Shown piece after piece: positions 25,471 through 32,255 of a stretch of DNA of 32,743 nucleotides. The DNA lies in NCBI RefSeq assembly GCF_019745455.1, contig NZ_JAIETD010000136.1, forward strand, positions 1-32,743, in the 5' to 3' direction. The notes beneath the pieces were generated by a model, which worked only from the letters and a program-made list of their open reading frames with translations, made no database searches and was not told the DNA's origin. The DNA is from Methylobacterium sp. GTDB taxonomy: Bacteria > Pseudomonadota > Alphaproteobacteria > Rhizobiales > Beijerinckiaceae. The position numbers and the translations under genes are program-made. Every line of letters begins with the position of its first letter. Positions within the stretch are counted from its first letter, which is position 1.

Positions 25471-25955
25471 TTGGCGATCGTGACGGTTTCGGAGAGCGGC
25501 CGCCCATTCACGCCGAGGAGCCGGTGATCGTTGGCGTTGAGCGTGACCTCGACTGTCACGTCGCCCTCCGGCAGGTTGTCGAGGTGCACCCAGGGCCCGT
25601 AGAACCGGCCGAGCTTCACGCCATCGATGTAGACATGGGCATGCCCTTCTCCGGGGATGTGGGCAAGGCTGGCGTTCCGGGGCGAGAAGGCGAAGTTCTC
25701 CGTCACCATGTGGAGGTTCCAGCCGGAAGAGGGGTCGGGCGTGAGATGCAGGTCGAGCGTAGGCGCCGAGGCTTCGGCAGGCAGGTTCAGCATCGCGCCG
25801 TGGTCATGAACGTCAGAGCCGGTGTGGCCTTCGTGATGGGCGTTGTCGGCATGATCGTGGCCGTCGAGGGTTATGCCGTTCGACGCCGCGACGGCGAAGC
25901 CGATGCATCCGCCGAAGACGAGCCCGATGAGCAGGAGAGGTATGGATCGGTCCAT
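25467..25955 (-). CDS. His-rich exported protein of the cobalt operon, unknown family
   Basis: The 162-residue protein starts with a hydrophobic segment (about residues 5-24), a signal peptide or membrane anchor; the VFGGC sequence is a poor lipobox. A His-rich stretch (about 32-53: DGHDHADNAHHEGHTG, then DVHDHG) is followed by a beta-rich domain with NLHMVTENFAFSP, GEGHAHVYIDG and FYGPWVHLDNLPEG. I do not recognise the family. It is the third gene after the B12 riboswitch, 68 nt downstream of cbtA, so it probably acts on cobalt in the periplasm before CbtAB uptake. Its TAG stop shares CTAG with the ancestral stop of the facing DUF1636 gene. Confidence 0.85.
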   Translation of the reverse strand: MDRSIPLLLIGLVFGGCIGFAVAASNGITLDGHDHADNAHHEGHTGSDVHDHGAMLNLPAEASAPTLDLHLTPDPSSGWNLHMVTENFAFSPRNASLAHIPGEGHAHVYIDGVKLGRFYGPWVHLDNLPEGDVTVEVTLNANDHRLLGVNGRPLSETVTIAN

Positions 25956-26023
25956 GATGATATCCGAAGGGATGGTTCGGGCGCACCCAGTGGCCGCCCG
26001 AACCGTCTCGAAGCACGGTTTGC

Positions 26024-26725
26024 TCAGGCGGTCTGCGTCTGGCGAGCCGTGGCGGCCTCGCGCGACCAGAAATAGCCCGCGAACCCACCGAGCATCACCC
26101 AGGCCGCCATCCCTACGCCATAGGCGCGAGCGGCGAAGAGCGCCCCGATCTCCGTCGGAACCGGGCCGGTAAAGACGTCAGGTTCGGGCGCGCCGACGAC
26201 ATGCGGTGCCAGAAGCAGCACGATCGCTGCCCCCCAGGCCGCCCAGTTCCGCCCGAACGCGATCAGCCACATGGCGATAGCCGCGGCGAGCACCGTCGCG
26301 AACCACCACGCCTGCCGTGCATAGACGTCGGCGGCCGCCACGCCGGGCACTTCGGGCGCCAGCGTGAAGCCCGGCGCGAAATGCGCGGCCACGAAGCCGA
26401 GGAGGCCCCAGATCAGACCGGTCCTCGCGTTGATCGTTGCCCCCCGGTTTTCGGCCGCGGCCATCAGGGCCACGAGGATCATCGCATAGCCCGCATAGAC
26501 CAGCATCGTGAAACCGATGCTGAGAATGTCGCGCACTGCGTCGAAGCCCGGCAGGTCCGGATGCGCCGAGTTGGTGGATTCGGTTCCGAAATGGACGAGA
26601 TCGCCACCCTCGTAGAGTTCGGCATGGAGCAGCACGGGCTGCACGAAATAAAGCTGCAACAGGGCGGCAATCAGCCCGGCGGCAGCGCCAGCAAACAGGG
26701 CGCTGGTCAGAAGACGCGTGAACAC
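26024..26725 (-). CDS. cbtA: Cobalt transporter subunit CbtA
   Basis: CbtA is a membrane protein predicted, from its association with B12 riboswitches, to import cobalt together with CbtB. The protein from GTG 26725 has 233 residues and starts MFTRLLTSALFAGAAAGLIA, as family members do. Five or so membrane segments are visible, with conserved FVQPVLLHAELYEGG, GLIWGLLGFVAAHFAPGF and PEVPG. The GTG is 4 nt after the cbtB stop, consistent with coupling. The longer frame to 26800 lies in cbtB and is rejected. Confidence 0.92.
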   Translation of the reverse strand: MFTRLLTSALFAGAAAGLIAALLQLYFVQPVLLHAELYEGGDLVHFGTESTNSAHPDLPGFDAVRDILSIGFTMLVYAGYAMILVALMAAAENRGATINARTGLIWGLLGFVAAHFAPGFTLAPEVPGVAAADVYARQAWWFATVLAAAIAMWLIAFGRNWAAWGAAIVLLLAPHVVGAPEPDVFTGPVPTEIGALFAARAYGVGMAAWVMLGGFAGYFWSREAATARQTQTA

Positions 26726-26729
26726 GGGC

Positions 26730-26906
26730 TCAGTGACAGGGAAAGCCGGTGGCGTGGCGCACGTCATGCGCCGCGTCGTGAAGCGTTTCGGCCTGCACAT
26801 GGCCGGTGACGAAGATGATGCTGAGGCCGATCAGCGCGACGGCGACAAGCGCGCCGATCCCCGATCCTGTCGATGCCTGTGCATTGGTGACGTTCCGCGT
26901 GTTCAA
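26730..26906 (-). CDS. cbtB: Cobalt transporter subunit CbtB
   Basis: A 58-residue protein is read from TTG 26906, with AAGGAGGG 4 nt upstream. It has one membrane segment (about residues 17-35) and ends QAETLHDAAHDVRHATGFPCH. That is the CbtB signature, with regularly spaced His residues and a C-terminal Cys-His likely to bind cobalt. No ATG is available in frame before the membrane segment. It is directly upstream of cbtA and downstream of the riboswitch. Because of its size and TTG start it is easily missed. Confidence 0.92.
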   Translation of the reverse strand: MNTRNVTNAQASTGSGIGALVAVALIGLSIIFVTGHVQAETLHDAAHDVRHATGFPCH

Positions 26907-26910
26907 TTTT

Positions 26911-26936
26911 CCCTCCTTGCCTTCACACCCGAAGGC
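26911..26936 (-). promoter_or_regulatory. Hairpin beside the cbtB ribosome binding site
   Basis: On the minus strand GCCTTC/GAAGGC forms a 6-bp stem with a GGGTGT loop (26919-26936), directly before the AAGGAGGG ribosome binding site (26911-26918). It could be part of the riboswitch expression platform. Confidence 0.5.
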
Positions 26937-26956
26937 CTTGTGGATTTCGTTCAGGA

Positions 26957-27135
26957 CCGGCAGGTCTCCTGGCTCGCGGTTCGCCGCCCTGGCTGGCCTT
27001 CCCGGATCACTCCAGTGGCATCGTCAGCCGGACTCGCCGCTCACAGTTGCGGGGACAGCCGCGGGTTCGGTGCCATCTGGCACCCCACCGCGTTCCCTCT
27101 TGCCTCCGCCCCAAGACGGGGTGGAACCGATCACG
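26957..27135 (-). ncRNA. Cobalamin riboswitch (cbtBA operon)
   Basis: Read on the minus strand the leader has GATCGGTTCC at its 5' end, GGCAAGAGGGAACGCGGTG, GGTGCC, the core CGGCTGTCCCCGCAACTGTG, GATGCCACTGG, CGGGAAGGCC, and the B12 box GAGCCAGGAGACCTGCC (26959-26975). All elements of the B12 riboswitch are in order. It ends about 50 nt before the cbtB start. It would turn off cobalt uptake when cobalamin is abundant. Confidence 0.95.
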
Positions 27136-27140
27136 CATCC

Positions 27141-27169
27141 TTCGTGCGCCAGAATCGCGGAACGGTCAA
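27141..27169 (-). promoter_or_regulatory. Candidate promoter of the cbtBA operon
   Basis: The minus strand has TTGACC (27164-27169), 17 nt, then a weak CACGAA (27141-27146). This places the transcript start near 27134, the first base of the riboswitch. The -10 match is poor. No gene is seen between this site and the DUF1513 pseudogene at 27289. Confidence 0.4.
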
Positions 27170-27288
27170 TGGCAAGGCTGCGGAACTACCTCTTGGTGGT
27201 TCGCCCGGATACGCCTTCGTCGAGTTCGTCCTGAGCATCTGCTAGCGCCCTGTACCGGACGCTGGCCTTTGGCACCGCCTCAACTCTC

Positions 27289-27979
27289 TCAGAGTGCGAC
27301 AATGTGGTTGTCCCACGCACAATCTGCCCGGGCGAGCGGTGTAGGAACTGTGGTGCTGATCGAGATAAGCCCGCCCAGCCCGTCGCTTGCAAGATAGCCG
27401 CGGTCCATTGGCGCAAGGCCGCAGACATCCGCTCGAGATAGGGCCGCAAGGAAGACGCCATCGTCGGAGAACCTGTGCACCCGGCCGCCCCGGGGCGAGG
27501 TGATAGCGATCTCGCTGCCATCGCCGCTGAATGCGACACTGCCGGCATAGCCCTGCATCGCGAGTTCATCGGCGATCGGCGCTTCCGCCAGAAGCGGGGC
27601 GTTGCCCATGCGGTGCAATCCGAGCAGCGGAGTTGCGCTGCCGGGCTCGCCTTCCCTTTGCATCGCGAAGCCGACGAGGCCGTCGTGCCGCACCGCAAGG
27701 TGGCGGATGGAGTTCTGACGAAGGTCGTCCTCCAGTTCGACCTGCTCCCGGGTCGATCCCGATAGCGAGAGATATGTCAGGTTCGGTCTCATCGCCGGAA
27801 CGTTCAGCTTGCGACGATCGGTCGGGTCCGTGGCGATGCCGCCATTGGCGACGACCAGCGTGTCACCGTCGGGCATCAGGCGCAGGTCATGGGGGCCGAT
27901 CCCGCCGCTGGGGAATTCATCGTAACGGGTATAGCCACCGGCTGCGTCCCAGACACCAATGACACCCTCGCTGGTATCG
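27289..27979 (-). pseudogene. DUF1513 protein, 5' end lost to IS481 insertion
   Basis: The remaining C-terminal part (about 230 codons) reads GVIGVWDAAGGY, then FPSGGIGPHDLRLMPDGDTLVVANGGI and VAFSGDGSEIAITSPRGG. This is a WD40/beta-propeller-like sequence of the DUF1513 family, exported proteins often found in iron-uptake (imelysin/EfeO-like) loci. At about 27979 the frame meets the end of the IS481-family element, so the signal peptide and N-terminal blades are missing. A fragment from ATG 27876 (195 residues) could be translated but is unlikely to fold. The family function is not established. Confidence 0.8.
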
Positions 27980-28993
27980 CTAGGTGTTCAGTCCCGGCAT
28001 CTGGTGGATCGGATTGAGGATGAATCTGTCCGGCTCTGATGTCCAGATCTTGCAGATGTATTCGTAGGGGGTGAGCCCGTTGAGGGTCTTGAGTCTGCGT
28101 GCGAAGTTGTAGGCGGCCATAAAGTCGCTGAGGTGCGTGCGCAGCTGATCGTGGCTGTCATAGTGGAAGCGCTTAACGGTGGCGTCCTTGATCGTGCGGT
28201 TCATGCGCTCGACCTGACCATTGGTCCAGGGATGGTTGGGCTTGGTCAGCCGGTGCTCGATGCCGTTTGCCTCGCAGATCATGTCGAAGCGCATCGGCCG
28301 AGAGTAGATGGTATTCCGATTCCGGGGCTGCTCTGCGAACTGGATTCCCCTCGCCATTGTCTCTCGGACCAATGGCGTTCCAATGGCTCGATCGGTGAGA
28401 ATGGTATGGACTTGGTAGGGCACGGCTTCGAGCAGGTGCTGAAGGAACTCCCAGGCTGTTTTTCTGTCGGCCTTCTCGACGAGTTGGGTCACGGCGAACT
28501 TGCTCGTCCGGTCGATGCCAACGAACAAATATAACTTGCCTTCAGCGGTTTGCACCTCGGCGATATCGATATGGAAGAACCCTATGGGGTAGCGTTTGAA
28601 CTTCGACCGCTTCGGCTTGTCGCCTTCCATATCAGGCAAGCGCGAGATGCCATGTCGCTGCAGACAGCGATGCAGCGCAGATCGCGTCAGGTGGGGGATC
28701 GAAGGCTGCAGAGCGTAAAGGCAATCGTCCAGTGGCAGCAGTGTATGGCGCCGGAATGCAACGACCATTGCCTCCTCAGCCTCGGTCAGCACGGTAGATC
28801 GAGGCTCAGAAGGCCCCGTCTTCATATCCTCGACCGTCGCGCGCTTGCGCCACTTCGCAACGGTCTTGGGATTGATACCCAACTCACGGCTCAACTGCGC
28901 GAGCGAAGCTTGCGATCGCTGTATTGCTGCTCGGACAGCGTGCGTGGTCGTGGCGCTGCCATGACGAATTTGTCCCAAAGGGCGTCCTTCCAT
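27980..28993 (-). CDS. IS481-family transposase with altered active-site region
   Basis: The 337-residue DDE transposase has an N-terminal helix-turn-helix (LAQLSRELGINPKTVAKWRK) and an integrase core: Asp143 in FFHIDIAEV, Asp201 in HTILTD, and Glu262 in TNGQVERMN. Members of this family normally read TDNGIQF; here about 14 residues (202-215, RAIGTPLVRETMAR) stand in place of the Asn before GIQF, next to the second catalytic Asp. The frame is open, but activity is doubtful. A TTG at 28978 with GGAAGG upstream is an alternative start. The stop codon TAG falls in the flanking CTAG. Confidence 0.9.
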   Translation of the reverse strand: MEGRPLGQIRHGSATTTHAVRAAIQRSQASLAQLSRELGINPKTVAKWRKRATVEDMKTGPSEPRSTVLTEAEEAMVVAFRRHTLLPLDDCLYALQPSIPHLTRSALHRCLQRHGISRLPDMEGDKPKRSKFKRYPIGFFHIDIAEVQTAEGKLYLFVGIDRTSKFAVTQLVEKADRKTAWEFLQHLLEAVPYQVHTILTDRAIGTPLVRETMARGIQFAEQPRNRNTIYSRPMRFDMICEANGIEHRLTKPNHPWTNGQVERMNRTIKDATVKRFHYDSHDQLRTHLSDFMAAYNFARRLKTLNGLTPYEYICKIWTSEPDRFILNPIHQMPGLNT

Positions 28994-29035
28994 TCCAGAG
29001 AAAGGATCGCACCATCAAACCGTGGGATCAAACAC
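27984..29035. mobile_element. IS481-family insertion sequence
   Basis: The imperfect terminal inverted repeats are GTGTTCAGTCCC at 27984 and, inverted, GTGTTTGATCCC ending at 29035 (9 of 12 identical). Outside them lie CTAG (27980-27983) on the left and CTAT (29036-29039) on the right, a possible 4-bp target duplication with one change; CTAG targets are known for IS481. It carries one transposase gene on the minus strand and interrupts the DUF1513 gene. The exact ends are my reading of the repeats. The 220 nt to its right (29036-29255) hold no recognisable gene. Confidence 0.75.
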
Positions 29036-29255
29036 CTATCGTGGCTGGGTCAGTTCTCAGTGACATCCAACAAACATGGATACAAGCAGTACCGGGGATG
29101 TCTTGGCGGCACGCCTCCCGGACTTGTGCCTGCCCCCATGCGGGGCGGCCGGCGATCTCGTTTTAGTATGGCTTCTCGCCGATTCAAGACCTGCGCGGCG
29201 TTCGCGACTGTATGTCTGCCGATGTCCGCGTCTCGCGTTTCGCCTCGCCACTGCT

Positions 29256-30122
29256 TCATAGCGTGGCCAGGATCACCAGCATCAGGAGAAGTGCTCCGCT
29301 TATCGACCATCGCGACAACAGGCGCTCCGCCCGCGACGCCCATTCACCCGCCACGCGGTCGAGCATGAGACGCTTTTCGGGAAGCCTGAGCGCGGCGATC
29401 CAATGCGGCCGTGCCGGAATCATCGACAGTAGGCGTGCACCGGTGTCAGTGGTCGGAATGAGCAGGTCGCCTTCGGGAATACCTGGAGCACCCAGCCGTG
29501 CGACCGCCACCAAGGCGCCAACGACACCGGCCGCCGCCGCCGGCCAGAAGGCGGACAGAAGGCTGTCCGGCGCGAGCGGATAGGCGGCCGGCAGGCCGGT
29601 GACGCCTGTGAACAGCAACCATGGCACGATCAGGCCCGCCGCCACGGTCGCCAGCCATGGAACGAGCAGGCCGGCTGCCGGTCGCGCGTCAGGCTCGTGG
29701 CTGCCGGTCGCGGCGACCTTGAGCATGAAGCGAAGCATCAGCATTGCGGTGCCGACGGCAGAGAGCGTGAACAGGAGTTCCGCCGCGCCGCCGCCGAGAG
29801 GTGGCTTTGCGCCGAGCTTGGCCAGCGTCCCGCCGGTGAGCGGCAGACCGGCGAGCGACAGCGCGGGTAGGGTGAGCGTCGCCAGCACTGGCACGAGCGA
29901 CCGCTTCCCGCTCGCGCCCACGACGCCGACGCCCATGAACAGCGCGCCCTTGGCGAGACCGTGATGAAGGGCGTAGAAGCTCGCCGAGGCGAGCGCGATT
30001 TCTGGCGAGCCCTGTTGGAGTGCCGTCGCCAGCACGGCAACCACGAGACCCATCTGGCTGACGGTCGAATAGGCGAGCACCGTCTTTGGGTTCTGCGCGT
30101 CAAGCTGAAGATCTTCGGCGGC
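29256..30122 (-). pseudogene. NuoL/MrpD-like proton-channel subunit, N-terminal half missing
   Basis: The minus strand encodes about 289 residues of a proton-conducting membrane subunit of the complex I/Mrp antiporter family. Similarity begins near QNPKTVLAYSTVSQMG and continues through SFYALHHGLAKGALFMGVG and SLAGLPLTGG, with multiple membrane helices. The upstream half, including the first proton-channel helices and a proper start, is absent. Near 30122-30130 the frame runs into unrelated DNA that leads to the phage lysis cassette. It is therefore a truncated gene, cut at a recombination junction. The original complex cannot be told. Confidence 0.8.
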
Positions 30123-30164
30123 AGCCCGTGACCGCGGCCTATCCCCATTCATCAGTCCGCAGTG

Positions 30165-30188
30165 ACCCGCCCTCGAGGCGGGTTTTTC
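30165..30188 (+). terminator. Rho-independent terminator before the lysis genes
   Basis: The stem ACCCGCC/GGCGGGT (30165-30171 with 30177-30183) with loop CTCGA is followed by a T-run. It ends only about 17 nt before the endolysin ATG and would stop transcription from an upstream phage gene that is no longer here. This implies that the lysis genes have their own start or rely on read-through. Confidence 0.75.
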
Positions 30189-30204
30189 GTTTTCGGAGGA
30201 CCCC

Positions 30205-30879
30205 ATGACCACGACATTCCATCGCCATTGGCGCGAAGTTCCGGAGAGCGCATGGCGCTGGCCGAACTTCAGCCCGGCCGAGATCGCCTGCCGGGGCACC
30301 GGCAAGCTGCTCGTCAACGATCCCGCGCTCGACAAGCTGCAGGCCCTGCGCGATCGGTTGGGCAAACCGCTGATCGTCCGCTCGGCCTATCGCAGCCCCG
30401 AGCACAATCGTGCGGTGGGTGGGGCCAGGGCGTCAAAGCACATGGACGGCACGGCGTTTGATATCGCCATGTCGAACCACGACCCGGTGGCCTTCGAGGC
30501 CGCGGCGCGCGAGGTGGGGTTCCTCGGCTTCGGCTTCTATCCGCGCTCGGGGTTCATCCATGTCGACCTCGGGCCTGCGCGTCAGTGGGGCGAGCGCTTC
30601 CCGGTCCGGGAGACTGCCTTCGCCGAAGAATCGCCACCAGCGCGCGAAGTGCTGGCCGACAGCCGCACCATGAAGGGTGGCGGGGCGGCCGGAGTGGCGA
30701 CGCTGGGCGCGGCGGGCGTCGAGGTGGCGCAGAGCGTCCTCGCCGAGACCCCGACCGCGATCCTGCCGCTCGTGCCGTATCTCGATGCGCTCCGCTGGGT
30801 ATTCATCGCCGTCGCGCTCGGGGGGATCGCGGTCACCATCTATGCCCGCCTCGACGACTGGCGCCGGGGGCGGCGGTGA
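30205..30879 (+). CDS. M15 family peptidase, phage endolysin with C-terminal membrane anchor
   Basis: The 224-residue protein starts at ATG 30205 with GGAGG 5 nt upstream. Residues about 15-125 form a peptidase M15A-type domain that cleaves cell-wall peptides. Zinc ligands are His79 and Asp86 (SKHMDGTAFDIAM) and His119 (FIHVDLG), with IVRSAYRSPEHN before them. A linker leads to one hydrophobic segment (about 191-215) and a basic end, so the enzyme is probably membrane-anchored. It overlaps the Rz-like gene by 4 nt. It is clearly phage-derived, and its active-site residues are complete. Confidence 0.88.
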   Translation: MTTTFHRHWREVPESAWRWPNFSPAEIACRGTGKLLVNDPALDKLQALRDRLGKPLIVRSAYRSPEHNRAVGGARASKHMDGTAFDIAMSNHDPVAFEAAAREVGFLGFGFYPRSGFIHVDLGPARQWGERFPVRETAFAEESPPAREVLADSRTMKGGGAAGVATLGAAGVEVAQSVLAETPTAILPLVPYLDALRWVFIAVALGGIAVTIYARLDDWRRGRR

Positions 30880-31133
30880 TCGGCGGGCTGCTCACCGGGA
30901 TCGCCACGCGCCCATGGATGCGGGCGGCGCTGCGCTACGGCGCCATCGTGGTCGCTGTGCTCCTGTTCCTGCTCGCGCTTCGGCGGTCCGGCGAGCGCGC
31001 GGGCCGCCTCGCTGAACGCCTTGAAACCACGGAGAAGGCCAATGACGTCCAACGACGGATGCTGGAGGCTGCGGCGCGCCGTCCTCGCGATCGGGACGAG
31101 CTTGTTGAGCGGCTGCGCGACGGTCGGTTTTGA
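30876..31133 (+). CDS. Rz-like inner-membrane spanin
   Basis: GTG 30876 overlaps the endolysin stop (GTGA). The 85-residue product has an N-terminal membrane segment (about 18-37) followed by a charged helical, coiled-coil-like region (LRRSGERAGRLAERLE and onward). This is the architecture of an i-spanin, which links the inner membrane to Rz1 during lysis. It is identified by position and layout, not by a sequence motif. An overlapping Rz1 gene in another frame supports the call. Confidence 0.7.
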   Translation: MIGGLLTGIATRPWMRAALRYGAIVVAVLLFLLALRRSGERAGRLAERLETTEKANDVQRRMLEAAARRPRDRDELVERLRDGRF

Positions 31134-31290
31134 GGCAGGTGGCGTGTCGGCATGTCCGCCGGTCGTCGAATACAGCCGCGAGTTTCAGGCCCGCGCGGCA
31201 GGCGAACTGGCGCAGCTCCCAGAGCCGGCGGCGATCGCTATCATGCTGACCGACTATGCGGTTCTGCGTGCACAGAGTCGCACCTGCTGA
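31042..31290 (+). CDS. Rz1-like outer-membrane spanin lipoprotein
   Basis: ATG 31042, with GGAGAAGG just upstream, starts an 82-residue protein with a lipoprotein signal ending LLSGC (Cys25). It is followed by a short periplasmic region containing several Pro residues (ACPPVVEYS, LPEPAAIA). It overlaps the Rz-like gene by 92 nt in a different frame, the classic overlapping spanin arrangement. In lysis it would join the outer membrane to the inner-membrane spanin. It converges on nicO with an 18-nt gap. Confidence 0.7.
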   Translation: MTSNDGCWRLRRAVLAIGTSLLSGCATVGFEAGGVSACPPVVEYSREFQARAAGELAQLPEPAAIAIMLTDYAVLRAQSRTC

Positions 31291-31308
31291 CCCGATCTCG
31301 CGGCGCCC

Positions 31309-32061
31309 TCAGTATGAGCGCCCCAACTGCATGATGGCTATCAGCATCAGAACCGCCCCCGTCACTCCGAGCGTGAGGCGCGCAAGCCAACCCAAGGTCG
31401 GGGTGAGGCGCGCGAGCGCGCTGCCAAGACCGACTCTTGCGGCCACCGCCAGTGCCGCCACGCTCGCCAGCACGGCGGCAACGCCGATCAGCATCATGAA
31501 CGCGAAGGCCAGCCCGGCCTCCGGAACGCCTCGAGCGCTCGCAAACGTCATCACGAACAAGGTCAGCGGACACGTGATCAACCCGGCCACTACGCCGAAC
31601 GCGGCGCCCTCGTGATGGCTATGGGCAGCGTGTCCCCGGATGGCGGCAATGAGAAGCCAGAGGACGACCATTCCGATCAGGCCTCGACTCAGATCTTCCA
31701 GGACCCGCGCTCGTCCGACTTCGCCGAAGGCCAGCGAAACCACAGGCAAAGCGAGAAGGACCACGAGGACGGAGATCGCGATATGCGTGGCTGAGAGGAT
31801 GACAGCGGTCCCGACGCCCCTAGACAGGCTGGCGCCGCTTCCGGCAACGAACAAGGACAGCACGGTCTTCGAGTGTCCGGGCGTAAGTGCATGCGCCGCG
31901 CCGAATGCAATGCCGAAGGGCAGGAAGCCGGCCAGTGCCGACCAGTCCCCGGTCTCGGCGAAAGCGCGGAGCATGACGGCGAGCTCGGCCGAGATCTCGC
32001 GTTGCACCGAGACCAGCCATCCCCACAGGCTGAAAAGAATTCCCAAGCTCTCTGAAAGCAT
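31309..32061 (-). CDS. NicO-family nickel/cobalt transporter
   Basis: The 250-residue membrane protein contains the family motif HALTPGHSKT (His57, His63), with another metal-binding-like stretch AAIRGHAAHSHHEGAAFG in a central loop. Six or so hydrophobic segments are visible. This is the HupE/RcnA-related NicO family (PF03824-type), which moves Ni2+ or Co2+, usually outward in RcnA-like members. ATG 32061 is chosen; the longer frame to 32226 adds a non-conserved basic stretch. It is divergent from the chrB-like gene. Its metal and direction of transport cannot be told from sequence alone. Confidence 0.85.
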   Translation of the reverse strand: MLSESLGILFSLWGWLVSVQREISAELAVMLRAFAETGDWSALAGFLPFGIAFGAAHALTPGHSKTVLSLFVAGSGASLSRGVGTAVILSATHIAISVLVVLLALPVVSLAFGEVGRARVLEDLSRGLIGMVVLWLLIAAIRGHAAHSHHEGAAFGVVAGLITCPLTLFVMTFASARGVPEAGLAFAFMMLIGVAAVLASVAALAVAARVGLGSALARLTPTLGWLARLTLGVTGAVLMLIAIMQLGRSY

Positions 32062-32140
32062 GGCGCAATCTATCCCGCATCGGGTATTGGTGACAGTCGA
32101 TGGGCGGCCCGTTGTTCGCCCATGACCGGTGCGACGGGAA

Positions 32141-32168
32141 TTGACACCGCATGCGTCTTGCGAGATTC
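32141..32168 (+). promoter_or_regulatory. Candidate promoter of the chrB-like gene
   Basis: TTGACA (32141-32146) and GATTCT (32163-32168) with 16 nt between resemble a sigma-70 promoter. They would start transcription near 32175, about 80 nt before the ATG. Confidence 0.45.
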
Positions 32169-32175
32169 TCTTTTC

Positions 32176-32196
32176 ATGGGGATCCGCGATCTCCCC
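32176..32196 (+). promoter_or_regulatory. Inverted repeat near the predicted transcript start
   Basis: TGGGGATC and GATCTCCCCA face each other across CGC, with one unpaired base. The position just after the predicted promoter suits a repressor operator. The binding protein is unknown. Confidence 0.35.
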
Positions 32197-32231
32197 ACGA
32201 GGCGACAGCCGAAGCTCGCGTTCCACCTCAA

Positions 32232-32245
32232 CCTTGATTTCAAGG
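32232..32245 (+). promoter_or_regulatory. Palindrome overlapping the ribosome binding site
   Basis: CCTTGA-TT-TCAAGG is a perfect 14-nt inverted repeat. Its right arm shares bases with the AAGGAGG ribosome binding site (32242-32248) of the chrB-like gene. It could be an operator, or in RNA a hairpin that hides the site. Confidence 0.4.
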
Positions 32246-32255
32246 AGGAACGCAG

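Noticed and set aside
25471..26075. C-terminal extension of the second DUF1636 protein
   Set aside because: It is antisense to the His-rich gene and appears only because of the frameshift; the paralogue ends at the equivalent of 25470.
29036..29255. Possible gene remnant between the IS481 element and the NuoL-like pseudogene
   Set aside because: Frames on both strands are short and without recognisable motifs; it is left as unassigned DNA.
32062..32226. N-terminal extension of the NicO transporter
   Set aside because: The added 55 residues are charged, lie in the divergent promoter region and have no membrane character; ATG 32061 fits the family better.
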